Below, piece by piece: positions 15,965-24,064 of a stretch of DNA of 64,000 nt. The first letter of the stretch is position 1. Every line of letters begins with the position of its first letter. The position numbers and the translations under genes are program-made. The stretch is taken from positions 62,001-126,000 of the forward strand of contig NZ_JALCQI010000001.1 in assembly GCF_022651205.1 (NCBI RefSeq), written 5' to 3'. The stretch comes from Limosilactobacillus sp. (GTDB lineage Bacteria > Bacillota > Bacilli > Lactobacillales > Lactobacillaceae). A model generated the notes under the pieces. It saw only the letters and a program-made list of their open reading frames with translations. It did not search any database and had not been told where the DNA came from.

Positions 15965-17509
15965 ATGGACGCTTCAGTTAAGCCAAAGAAGAAGTGGAGA
16001 TTAAAAATGCCTGGTGCATTTACCATCCTGTTCTTCTTAACAGTTATTTCAGTATTCTTAACGTGGTTTGTTCCTGCGGGGAGCTATTCCAAGCTTTCTT
16101 ACAGTCACGATCATCTTCAGGTTACCGCACCAAGTGGTAAGAAGACGGTTTATCCAGCTACTCAAGCAACATTGAAGAAGCTAAACGTTAAGATCGATGT
16201 TGAACAGTTTAAGTCTGGTGCAATTAGCAAGCCGGTTTCGGTTCCTGGTACCTATAAACGACTTAAGCAACACCCAATGAGCTTGTACTCAATCTTTACA
16301 AGTATGGTAAATGGGACCATGCAAGCCGTTGATATTATGATCTTTATCTTTGTCCTTGGGGGACTGATTGGGGTCGTTAAGGCTAGTGGAGCCTTTGAAT
16401 CAGGACTGGAAGCATTGACGAAGAAGTCAAAGGGAAAGGAATTTATCCTTGTCTTTATGGTTGCGGTCTTACTTGCCTTTGGGGGAACGCTCTGTGGAAT
16501 TGAAGAAGAAGCGGTGGCGTTCTACCCAATCTTGGCACCAGTCTTTATTGCGATGGGTTACGATTCGATTGTCGTTGTCGGGGCGATCTTCCTTGCTTCG
16601 TCAATTGGGACAACCTTCTCAATCATTAACCCGTTCCAGGTTGTTATTGCTTCGAATGCAGCCGGAACACAGTTTACTCAAGGGATGATGGGCCGGATTG
16701 TCGGGTTCACCGTTGCCGTAATTTGCCTGCTCTTTTACCTTCACTGGTACGCCCGGAAGGTTCAAAAGGATCCATCGTTCTCATACACCTATGACGATAA
16801 GGAAAAGTTCGATGCAATGTGGTCAATGGATTCTGCTGAAGAGAAGGATCTAACCTTTACCATCAAGAAGCGGATTATCTTAATTCTCTTTGCGGCTTCA
16901 TTCATTATTATGATTTGGGGTGTGATGGCTAAGGGATGGGCCTTCCCAGAAATGGCATCATCATTCTTACTGATCGCTGTTATTATCATGTTCTTGACCT
17001 GTTTTGGTCCTAAAGACGGTCTTGGTGAATACCAAACAACCGAAGCCTTCTCTCGTGGTTCAGCTAGCTTAGTTGGTGTATCACTGATCATTGGTTTAGC
17101 TCGGGGAATCAATAACATCTTGAATGATGGTTATATTTCTGACACAATTCTTTACCAATCATCAGAATTAGTTCGTCACATGTCAGGTTCCGTCTTCATC
17201 ATTATGATGATGTTAATCTTCTTCGTTCTTGGTTTCATTGTGCCATCATCATCTGGTTTGGCAGTTCTTGCTATGCCAATCATGGCACCATTGGCCGACA
17301 CCGTTCACATTCCGCGGTACATCGTTGTTACTGCTTACCAGTTCGGTCAATACGCAATGCTCTTCTTAGCACCAACCGGATTAGTTATGGCAACCCTGCA
17401 AATGCTTGATATGAAGTACTCCCACTGGGTACGCTTCGTCTGGCCGGTAGTTGCCTTTGTCCTCATCTTCGGTGGGGGAATCTTGGTTACAGAAGTGCTG
17501 ATTTCGTAA
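15965..17509 (+). CDS. YfcC-family (DcuC/C4-dicarboxylate or amino acid) transporter
   Basis: About 514 residues with 11-13 membrane segments. The track begins at TTG 15929, but GAGGAG sits just upstream of ATG 15965. The family signature is LAFGGTLCGIEEEAVAFYPIL (residues about 170-190) with IGTTFSIINPFQV. An extracellular loop of about 70 residues follows helix 1. YfcC proteins are predicted importers or exchangers of peptides, arginine or dicarboxylates. It is divergent from the GlnKL-type genes, which suggests control by that system. The 3' end is C-rich at wobble positions, and a weak tail remnant follows the stop. Confidence 0.82.
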   Translation: MDASVKPKKKWRLKMPGAFTILFFLTVISVFLTWFVPAGSYSKLSYSHDHLQVTAPSGKKTVYPATQATLKKLNVKIDVEQFKSGAISKPVSVPGTYKRLKQHPMSLYSIFTSMVNGTMQAVDIMIFIFVLGGLIGVVKASGAFESGLEALTKKSKGKEFILVFMVAVLLAFGGTLCGIEEEAVAFYPILAPVFIAMGYDSIVVVGAIFLASSIGTTFSIINPFQVVIASNAAGTQFTQGMMGRIVGFTVAVICLLFYLHWYARKVQKDPSFSYTYDDKEKFDAMWSMDSAEEKDLTFTIKKRIILILFAASFIIMIWGVMAKGWAFPEMASSFLLIAVIIMFLTCFGPKDGLGEYQTTEAFSRGSASLVGVSLIIGLARGINNILNDGYISDTILYQSSELVRHMSGSVFIIMMMLIFFVLGFIVPSSSGLAVLAMPIMAPLADTVHIPRYIVVTAYQFGQYAMLFLAPTGLVMATLQMLDMKYSHWVRFVWPVVAFVLIFGGGILVTEVLIS

Positions 17510-17514
17510 GATAT

Positions 17515-17543
17515 GATTTGGCAATGTTACGCTATAGTTGAAT
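17515..17543 (+). repeat. Weak tail remnant of the hairpin family
   Basis: TTGGCAATGTTACGCTATAGTTGAATA just after the yfcC stop resembles the family tail (TTTACGCTATGTTGCATTAGAA) with several changes. Could be chance. Confidence 0.3.
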
Positions 17544-17546
17544 ACT

Positions 17547-17586
17547 AAAAAATGCTATTCAGAGTTTTCCGAATAGCATTTTTTTG
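17547..17586. terminator. Bidirectional terminator
   Basis: AAAAAATGCTATTC pairs with GAATAGCATTTTTT around AGAGTTTTCC. It separates the convergent yfcC and NhaC-family genes. Confidence 0.92.
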
Positions 17587-17610
17587 TTGAATAATCTTTA
17601 ATTTTCCTGC

Positions 17611-18981
17611 TTAATTCTTACTCATTCGCTTCAAACCAATTCCCGTAAATCCACTGATAACGGAGAATACAGGTGAGAAAAGACTAAAGAAGGCGAATGG
17701 TAGGAAGTGGAGAACGGGAACACCAAGGGTTGAACCGGCAAACATTCCGGCAACGCCCCATGGGATCAGGTAGTTAATAACACTACCACCATCTTCAAGG
17801 ACCCGACTAAGGGCTAATGGATCAAGCTTCATGTCCTTGAAGGCTAGTTTGAAGGCCCGTCCAGGAAGAATGACTGAAAGGTATTGTTCACCGACGAAGA
17901 GGTTAACCCCGATCCCTGAAAGGATTGTTGTCAGAATTAAACTACCAGGAGTCTTCAGGTGTTTAATCAGGGGGTTCATGGCTGATTGAATAACATGGAA
18001 TTGCATCAGAATTCCCCCAAGTGAAAGGGTCACGATGATTAGGGAAACAGTTCCCATCATGTTGGTAATCCCACCACGAGAAAGCAGTGCGTTAACTGAT
18101 GCATCATTTGTGTGAGCAACGAACCCTTCACTGAGCAAGTTAGTTAATGACTTGAGTGAGGTGTGAGGGCTTTGAATAAAAATCATGACAATCGTCACGA
18201 TGATGTTAATAAAGAGGGTTGGAATCGCTGGAATATGACGCCAAGCGCAAACGAAGAGGAGGGCGATTGGTAACAGTGCCCACCAACTAATAGCAAAGTT
18301 ATTGGTAAGCGTTTGGGTCGTGTGCATAATTTTACTGGAGTCCATCCCGCTACCGCTTTGGCCGATAATCCAGAAAAGGATAAACGAAACAATAAACGAT
18401 GGAATCGTCGACCACATCATGTTTTTGATATGAGCGAAGAGGTCACTACCGGCAATTGCTGAGGCAAGGTTGGTGGAATCGGATAGTGGTGACATTTTAT
18501 CACCAAAGACTGCCCCTGAAATGATGGCCCCGGCGACTAATGCAGGGTTGATTCCCATAGCATGGCCGACTGCGAAGAGGGCTAAACCGATTGTTGAGAT
18601 GGTCGTAAAACCACTTCCAATGGAAATCCCAACTAGTGAGCAAACAACGAAGGTCGACGGTACAAACCATTTAGCGCTGATGATCTTAAAACCAACAATC
18701 ATAATTGATGGAATGATTCCGGCCTTAATCCAAACGGCAATTAGTGAACCGATCAGGATGAAGATAAAAATTGGAATAATTGCTGTACCAATTCCATCCT
18801 GAATCCCCTTATGTAATTCATCCCAAGTGGCACCGCGTAACTTAGCCCAAAGCATAATTAGAGCAATAACGAACAGTACCGGAATCTGTGGGGATAACCC
18901 AAACTTAATAACAGCTGTCCCTAAGATAATTAACATGATTAGTAAGATACTAATCGCTTCACCGAACTTAATTGACTTCAT
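17611..18981 (-). CDS. NhaC-family transporter under T-box control (candidate tyrosine carrier)
   Basis: 456 residues with about 11 membrane segments of the NhaC ion-transporter superfamily. GDKMSPLSDSTNLAS (about residue 165) is a conserved NhaC motif. Classical members exchange sodium for protons or malate for lactate. A T-box leader with a likely Tyr specifier lies upstream, and YheL-type NhaC proteins with Tyr T-boxes have been predicted to carry tyrosine, so amino-acid transport is more likely than pH control. RBS GGGAG with good spacing. A 16-codon ORF with a strong RBS lies between the T-box and this gene. Start of the operon; no second gene follows before the terminator. Confidence 0.85.
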   Translation of the reverse strand: MKSIKFGEAISILLIMLIILGTAVIKFGLSPQIPVLFVIALIMLWAKLRGATWDELHKGIQDGIGTAIIPIFIFILIGSLIAVWIKAGIIPSIMIVGFKIISAKWFVPSTFVVCSLVGISIGSGFTTISTIGLALFAVGHAMGINPALVAGAIISGAVFGDKMSPLSDSTNLASAIAGSDLFAHIKNMMWSTIPSFIVSFILFWIIGQSGSGMDSSKIMHTTQTLTNNFAISWWALLPIALLFVCAWRHIPAIPTLFINIIVTIVMIFIQSPHTSLKSLTNLLSEGFVAHTNDASVNALLSRGGITNMMGTVSLIIVTLSLGGILMQFHVIQSAMNPLIKHLKTPGSLILTTILSGIGVNLFVGEQYLSVILPGRAFKLAFKDMKLDPLALSRVLEDGGSVINYLIPWGVAGMFAGSTLGVPVLHFLPFAFFSLFSPVFSVISGFTGIGLKRMSKN

Positions 18982-19014
18982 AATTCAAATCTCCCTTATT
19001 AAATAATTGATTGG

Positions 19015-19065
19015 TTAGTGTTTGAATTGAAGTTGATAACGAATAATGCCACCACAATTTTTCAT
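19015..19065 (-). CDS. Putative 16-residue peptide between T-box and transporter
   Basis: ATG at 19065 follows AAGGAGGAAAAATC, one of the strongest ribosome binding sites here, and encodes MKNCGGIIRYQLQFKH then TAA. It lies after the T-box terminator and 33 bases before the transporter start. The internal GTGGTGGCATTATTCG looks a little like a second T-box bulge sequence, so the ORF could be a relic. Translation is plausible, function unknown. Confidence 0.4.
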   Translation of the reverse strand: MKNCGGIIRYQLQFKH

Positions 19066-19094
19066 GATTTTTCCTCCTTGATTGTCTTGCGGAA

Positions 19095-19345
19095 CAAAAA
19101 ATCCCGCTGATGAAATAATTCATCAACGGGACGATTTATTAACCGCGGTACCACCCACATACGTACTGATATAGTACGCTCTCGTATCAGGTGGTAACGG
19201 CACTGACTATGGCCGAGCAATCTTAAACTCGTGATAATTCATTTACTCCGCCTGACCGGTTCGCACATCCCCACCGGCTCTCTGACACCGAACGAAGCAA
19301 CTACTGAAACGATAATTGTTGAAATTATTCTAGCGTGACTAAATT
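19095..19345 (-). ncRNA. T-box leader, apparent Tyr (TAT) specifier
   Basis: Read on the minus strand, the leader has AGTA on the 5' side of stem I, the AGAGAGCCGGTGG region, and then GAAT followed by TAT (19236-19234) in the specifier loop. The T-box bulge GGGTGGTACCGCGG pairs with the tRNA acceptor end. A terminator follows: ATCGTCCCGTTGATGAA..TTCATCAGCGGGATTTTTTG. Uncharged tRNA should stabilise the antiterminator and allow transporter expression. T-box is certain; the codon is placed by the GAA-N-codon pattern and also fits YheL-type family knowledge. Confidence 0.88.
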
Positions 19346-19379
19346 AAATTGTCAAGAAGATTATTAAAATTTAATGAGA

Positions 19380-20705
19380 TTAATTTTTGGCTGGCTTTTC
19401 CTTGCCGTAACCGTTGAAGAGAAGGTTAAGAACGACAGCGGCAACACTACCAACAACCACACCGTTTCCCATCATAATCTGAAATTCGGTTGGTAGAAAT
19501 TGGAAAATGTGTGGGTACATTGTTACCCCAAGACCAAGACCGACAGAGACTGAAGCTACAAGGATATTACCATTATCAGTGAAGTCAACCTTATGCAGGA
19601 TTTGAATCCCCTGGACACCAACAATCCCGAACATTACGATCATGGCACCACCAAGGACTGGGTCGGGAATTACAGTTGCCAGAGCACCTGCTTTAGGAAG
19701 GAGGCCTAATAAAAGGAGCATGAATGCAGCGTAGTAAACTGGTCGTCGAGTTTTAACACCAGACATCCGGATAACACCAACATTTTCAGAGAAAGTTGAG
19801 TAAGGGAAGGTGTTAAACAAGCCACCCAAAATAGCAGCAATCCCTTCAGCCCGGTATCCCCGCTTAATGTCATCACTGCTAAGCTTTTGTCCAGTAACCT
19901 CGCCTAGAGCGAAGAAGACTCCAGTTGATTCGATCATTGTTGTTAAGGAGACCAGAATCATTGTAATCATGGCACTACCGTTAAAATGGGGAACACCGAA
20001 GAAAAATAGTTGTGGAGTATGGAACCAGGCCGCCTCAGAGACCGGCTTTAAGGATACCATCCCCATCGCCCCAGCAACGAATGAGCCAATTAAGATCCCA
20101 AGAAGGATTGCAATTGATTTAAGGAACCCCTTTGCCCATGCATTGAGAAGCAGAATTATAACAATGGTGACAAAGCCAATGAAGAGGTTCTTTGGGTCAC
20201 CAAATGAATGAGCAGTTGGCGTACCACCCCCAAGGTCCTGAAAACCAACAGGAACTAAGGTGAAACCGATGATAGTGATTAGTGAACCAGTCACGACTGG
20301 TGGAAAGAGTTTTTTTAATCGGGAAAAAACGCCAGCAATCAAAAAAACGAAGATCCCGGCAGCAATGATCGCGCCGTACATGTAGGTAATTCCTAACTTG
20401 CTTCCGATTGATTCCAGTGGGGTGACCGATTGAACCGCGCAGCCAAGAACAACGGGAAGACCAATTCCTGTTAGTGGGGTTCGCTTTAATTGAAGCAAAG
20501 TAGCGATCCCACACATAAAAATATCGATTGATACCAAGTAGGTCATTTGGATCGCCGAAAAGTGCAAGTAACTACCAATCAGTAACGGGACGAGGACATC
20601 TCCTGAATACATTGCCAATAGGTGTTGAAAACCCAATACAAAGTCCTTCGGTGAGAAAAAGTTCCTTTTCTGTCGGTTAGTTGTTGGTGAACTTATTTCA
20701 TTCAC
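19380..20705 (-). CDS. pbuX: Xanthine/guanine permease (NCS2 family)
   Basis: 441 residues with about 12-14 membrane segments of the nucleobase:cation symporter-2 family. GIGLPVVLGCAVQSVTPL lies in helix 3, ALGEVTGQK in the core, and NTFPYSTFSENVGVIRMSGV is the family motif that contacts the base. Uracil and xanthine permeases share the fold, but the guanine-type riboswitch directly upstream points to xanthine or guanine uptake (PbuX). ATG is preceded by AAGGGGG. Transcribed alone; no terminator is evident in the 400 bp before the T-box of the next minus-strand gene, so some read-through is possible. Confidence 0.88.
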   Translation of the reverse strand: MNEISSPTTNRQKRNFFSPKDFVLGFQHLLAMYSGDVLVPLLIGSYLHFSAIQMTYLVSIDIFMCGIATLLQLKRTPLTGIGLPVVLGCAVQSVTPLESIGSKLGITYMYGAIIAAGIFVFLIAGVFSRLKKLFPPVVTGSLITIIGFTLVPVGFQDLGGGTPTAHSFGDPKNLFIGFVTIVIILLLNAWAKGFLKSIAILLGILIGSFVAGAMGMVSLKPVSEAAWFHTPQLFFFGVPHFNGSAMITMILVSLTTMIESTGVFFALGEVTGQKLSSDDIKRGYRAEGIAAILGGLFNTFPYSTFSENVGVIRMSGVKTRRPVYYAAFMLLLLGLLPKAGALATVIPDPVLGGAMIVMFGIVGVQGIQILHKVDFTDNGNILVASVSVGLGLGVTMYPHIFQFLPTEFQIMMGNGVVVGSVAAVVLNLLFNGYGKEKPAKN

Positions 20706-20722
20706 GATTAATCCCCCTTAAA

Positions 20723-20843
20723 TAAAAAATGAGACTATTGGCGGTTGCCATAGTCTCTACATTCATTAGTACGATTGCTTATAGTCCAAAGTTTAAGGCT
20801 TTGGGTAGAGACTCACCGACCATATTACGGTATTATATAGGCA
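20723..20843 (-). ncRNA. Purine (guanine/xanthine) riboswitch
   Basis: On the minus strand the aptamer reads CTATATAATACCGTAATATGG, then TCTCTACCC and GGACTATAAG. These are the conserved junction sequences of purine riboswitches, and C in GGACTA indicates a guanine rather than adenine aptamer. The terminator GAGACTATGGCAACCGCCAATAGTCTCATTTTTT follows before the permease start. Bound guanine or hypoxanthine should favour termination. Confidence 0.9.
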
Positions 20844-20939
20844 TAGTGTTGTTATCCTACCACGACTTGAAAAAGCTGGCAAGGCAATTAAGCAAAAGTG
20901 TTATTATAGTAGTAAACGTAGCTGAAAGGACGGGACAAA

Positions 20940-22370
20940 ATGAACGTCAAAAAGATGAGCAGTTGTACTGCAATGTTAGTTGGTAAGAATGCGTCAATCG
21001 ATGGCTCAACCATGATTGCCCGGAACGAAGATTATTACGATGGGGTTAACCCAAAGACTTTCCAAGTTTATCCAGCAAAGGATTATACGGGTGAACACTT
21101 TAAGTCAACCTACAATGGCTTAGAAGTGGATTTGGATGGCCAAGGTTGCCGTTTCACCGCTACAACTAATGGTGACATTAATAATGGTCGGTGGGATGAA
21201 CAAGGAATCAACGAATATAACGTTGCCATGAGCGCATCTGAGACCGAAATGACTAATCCACGAGTTCTTGGTCATGACCCATTAGTTGAAAAGGGTGTTG
21301 ATGAAGACTCAATGGTTTACCTTGTATTGCCATTCATCAAGAGTGCTCGTGAAGGTGTTCAACGACTTGGCCACCTGATCGAAACTTACGGTACTGGTGA
21401 AAGTAACGGGATTGCCTTCAGCGATAACAATGAAGTTTGGTACTTTGAAACTGCTGGTGGTCACCAGTGGGTTGCTCAACGGATTCCAGATGATGCTTAT
21501 GCTATTTGTCCGAATATCATGTGCATTGAAGAAGTTAACTTCGGTGATCCAGACAACTTCATGTTTGCCCCAACCATCCAACAATTTGTTGAGGACAACA
21601 ACTTGAATCCATACCCTGGTAGCTTTAACTTCCGGCGGATCTTTGGAACGAACGATGAAGCTGATCAATACTACAACACACCACGTTCATGGTATGGTCA
21701 AAAGTTATTTACCCCATCAGTTGAACAAGAACCGACAAGCTTAGATATTCCGTTCATTCAACGGGCAGAAAAGAAGATCGCTGTTGAAGATGTTGAATAC
21801 TTCTTATCATCACATTACAATGGCACACCGTATGATCCAACTGGTTCATACGCTTCTGGTGACGAAAAGGACCAAAAGAAGTTCCGTTCGATTGCTTTAG
21901 ACCGTAATCAAAGCTCATGCATTATGCAAATCCGGAATAATGTCCCAGCAGAATGCGCGGCCATTCAATGGATCAACTTTGGCTTCTTTGCTTACAGCCC
22001 ATATGTTCCATTCTTTACTAATATTAATGCAACCCCAGCATCATATGACCATGCTGGTAACAAGGTTGATGACAGTGCATACTGGCTACAAAAGCAGCTT
22101 GAGGTAATTGTTGAACCACGTTACCACGAATTCATCAACGAAGTAAATGCCTTCCGTGACGCTTCACAAAGTTACGCAGTTAAGCGGGTTGACATGATTA
22201 CTGCCATTGCCAAAACTAAGCAAGGGGATGCCGTTACCGACTTCCTTACCAAGCGGAACGAAAAGACCGCTACCCACGCCATGGATGCCACTAAAGATCT
22301 TCTCAACAGCCTCATCCACCAAGCCCTCCTCAACTCCAAATTCCAATTTGAGAGAGGGGATAATTATTAA
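20940..22370 (+). CDS. C69-family dipeptidase (PepD/PepDA type)
   Basis: 476 residues. The N-terminus MNVKKMSSCTAMLVGKNAS carries the cysteine that becomes the N-terminal nucleophile of this Ntn-hydrolase family after removal of the short leader. GSTMIARNEDYY and NEVWYFETAGGHQWVAQR are conserved C69 segments. It cleaves a broad range of dipeptides in the cytosol and feeds amino acids from peptide uptake. Start at ATG 20940 with AAAGGACGGG upstream. The last 25 codons turn strongly C-ending (AACAGCCTCATCCACC), then the final seven codons are purine-rich (GAGAGAGGGGATAAT). A full hairpin element follows at once. Confidence 0.9.
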   Translation: MNVKKMSSCTAMLVGKNASIDGSTMIARNEDYYDGVNPKTFQVYPAKDYTGEHFKSTYNGLEVDLDGQGCRFTATTNGDINNGRWDEQGINEYNVAMSASETEMTNPRVLGHDPLVEKGVDEDSMVYLVLPFIKSAREGVQRLGHLIETYGTGESNGIAFSDNNEVWYFETAGGHQWVAQRIPDDAYAICPNIMCIEEVNFGDPDNFMFAPTIQQFVEDNNLNPYPGSFNFRRIFGTNDEADQYYNTPRSWYGQKLFTPSVEQEPTSLDIPFIQRAEKKIAVEDVEYFLSSHYNGTPYDPTGSYASGDEKDQKKFRSIALDRNQSSCIMQIRNNVPAECAAIQWINFGFFAYSPYVPFFTNINATPASYDHAGNKVDDSAYWLQKQLEVIVEPRYHEFINEVNAFRDASQSYAVKRVDMITAIAKTKQGDAVTDFLTKRNEKTATHAMDATKDLLNSLIHQALLNSKFQFERGDNY

Positions 22371-22510
22371 GAGAGTGCGAGCCAGCAGAGGACTTGCGGT
22401 TGGCTAACGATGGCTTCTGGCGAAGGCGTGACTTGTCACGTCTAGCCAGAAGTGCGTTAGCTCTAGCAAGTCCCTGGCGAGCAGATCTCGGCTATATTGC
22501 AGTAGAAGGA
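22371..22510 (+). repeat. Full 3'-UTR hairpin element, type 2
   Basis: Head GAGAGTGCGAGCC directly after the stop; stems AGCCAG/CTGGCG, GACTTGC/GCAAGTC, GCTAACG/CGTTAGC, CTTCTGGC/GCCAGAAG and GCGTGACTTGTCACGTC at the tip; tail GGCTATATTGCAGTAGAAGG. The copy at 34621 is nearly identical although it lies on the opposite strand. Confidence 0.88.
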
Positions 22511-22612
22511 AATTTAGACTGTGTTGCCTAGAGTCGTTATCTTGAGGGAGCTTAGGCTGAACGTATTTTGGCTATGTAGCAGTAGAAGTGCGTTAGCTTT
22601 AGTAATACTTTA
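22511..22612 (+). repeat. Right-arm and tail fragments stacked after the full element
   Basis: Three fragments follow one another. First comes a bare tail (TTTAGACTGTGTTGCCTAG). Next is a type 1 right arm with tail (GTCGTTATCTTGAGGGAGCTTAGGCTGAACG..GGCTATGTAGCAGTAGAAG). Last is the start of a type 2 right arm (TGCGTTAGCTTTAGTAA). None keeps a left arm. Confidence 0.65.
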
Positions 22613-22627
22613 TCACCAAAATATATT

Positions 22628-22667
22628 AAGACCTCAAATTTCAGATTAGTGAATTTGAGGTCTTTTT
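22628..22667. terminator. Bidirectional terminator
   Basis: AAGACCTCAAATT pairs with AATTTGAGGTCTT plus T-run. It ends the dipeptidase/repeat transcript and faces the convergent aminotransferase. Confidence 0.9.
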
Positions 22668-22745
22668 ACTATAGTCTTTAAATTATACTATGCTTTGAAG
22701 TTCGGTATAATAGGATGAATCTTCGTATAATTAGTATTTAATCGC

Positions 22746-23906
22746 CTAACTTAGCTGCATTTCAAAATGTTGCAGTCGTTTTATGACCTCCTTTAGCACA
22801 CTCATTTTCTGCGTTGCCGCTACTCGAACAAATCCTTCTCCTGAATTTCCAAAGGCAATTCCAGGAATAACTAAAACTTTTTCACGATTGAGTAGCTGGT
22901 TAGCAAATTCAAGCGAGCTTAACCTCGTTTGGCGGATGTCAACAAATGCATAGATGCTACCGCCTATTGGAGATACTTTAAATTTCTTAAGGGCATTAAT
23001 TTCCTTTTCCAAAAATTGTAGCCGTCTCAAAAGTTCCTTAGTAATTGGTTGAGAAATTTTGTCATGATATTTCAAGGCGTATTCTGCTGCAACCTGAGAG
23101 ATTGTAGGTGCAGCAAAAGTGATTGCGTCATTGACAGCTTGGGCACCCTTTAGTAGCCAGCTTGGCCCGATCATATATCCAATTCGCCATCCAGTCATTG
23201 CAAAACTTTTTGACATTCCGTTTATGGTTACCGTATTTGATGGTGCGTAGGCAGCTAGAGGAGTAAAATGATGGCCTGGCATGATATAGTCTGCATAAAT
23301 TTCATCACTGATTAGTAGTAGGTTATTGTCCTTAGCTAGCTGGGCAAGTTCTTTCATCTCTTCATCATCCATTACATCACCAGTTGGGTTGTTAGGACTG
23401 TTAATAATGATGGCCTTTGTTTTTGTAGTTATCATCTTAGCAATTTGTGATGAATGAACTTTAAAATCGTCATTACCAGAAGTAGGAGCCATTATTGCGT
23501 GTGCACCGGCCATTTCTACTTGATCGATGTATGGTGAAAAGCATGGTTCCGGAATAATCACCTCATCTCCAGGCTCCAAAATAGCTTGGAGTAAAATATA
23601 CATGCCATGTTCTGCACCGGTAGTGATTAAGACCTCGCTTGAATTAAAATTTAAATCGTATTGTTTCTGGTAGTAGTCACAGATTGTATTTCGAAAGCTT
23701 TTTAATCCAACTGTATCAGAGTAATGAGTCATTCCTTTATTAGCTTGCTGGAATGCTTCTTTAATAATTTCTTTTGGAGTGGTGAAATCAGGATCACCAA
23801 TTGATAAGTCAATTATTCCGTTTAGTCGTGCGGCTTTAGCACAGAAAGTTGCAAGAATATTTGGTTGCTGGTTTCGATAATTATGATTGAGAATAGTTTT
23901 ATCCAT
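22746..23906 (-). CDS. Class I/II PLP aminotransferase (PatA/AspC-like)
   Basis: 386 residues. SIGDPDFTTP near residue 38, INSPNNPTG (about 170), ISDEIYADY and NGMSKSFAMTGWRIGYMIG with the PLP lysine (about 235) identify a subgroup I aminotransferase. It uses 2-oxoglutarate or another keto acid with aromatic or aliphatic amino acids; the exact substrate is not visible. It is more classical than the other two aminotransferases here and follows the second permease operon after a hairpin at 23947, so it has partly independent expression. RBS GAAGG precedes the ATG. Confidence 0.88.
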   Translation of the reverse strand: MDKTILNHNYRNQQPNILATFCAKAARLNGIIDLSIGDPDFTTPKEIIKEAFQQANKGMTHYSDTVGLKSFRNTICDYYQKQYDLNFNSSEVLITTGAEHGMYILLQAILEPGDEVIIPEPCFSPYIDQVEMAGAHAIMAPTSGNDDFKVHSSQIAKMITTKTKAIIINSPNNPTGDVMDDEEMKELAQLAKDNNLLLISDEIYADYIMPGHHFTPLAAYAPSNTVTINGMSKSFAMTGWRIGYMIGPSWLLKGAQAVNDAITFAAPTISQVAAEYALKYHDKISQPITKELLRRLQFLEKEINALKKFKVSPIGGSIYAFVDIRQTRLSSLEFANQLLNREKVLVIPGIAFGNSGEGFVRVAATQKMSVLKEVIKRLQHFEMQLS

Positions 23907-23946
23907 TTTAGTACCTTCTTAATTTATTAATAATTGCGTAGACAAC

Positions 23947-23974
23947 AAAAGATCGTAGGGGATACGATCTTTTT
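23947..23974. terminator. Hairpin terminator between permease operon and aminotransferase
   Basis: AAAAGATCGTA and TACGATCTTTT surround GGGGA, with TTTTGTTGT following on the minus strand. It is read after the permease gene at 24065. Confidence 0.8.
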
Positions 23975-24064
23975 ACTCACACTTATATTTATGTTTGAGG
24001 GTCTTTAATTGCAATTAACACCTTCTTTCCATAGTAGCGATGATTAAGTTAAGCATGTGTAGGG

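Noticed and set aside
16789-17118. 109-codon ORF antisense to yfcC
   Set aside because: Fully inside a conserved membrane-protein gene; no RBS.
19810-20211. 133-codon ORF antisense to pbuX
   Set aside because: Antisense shadow of a clear NCS2 gene.
22371-22612. Repeat clusters as a CRISPR array
   Set aside because: Units are unlike in length, self-complementary and lack regular spacers; no cas genes nearby.
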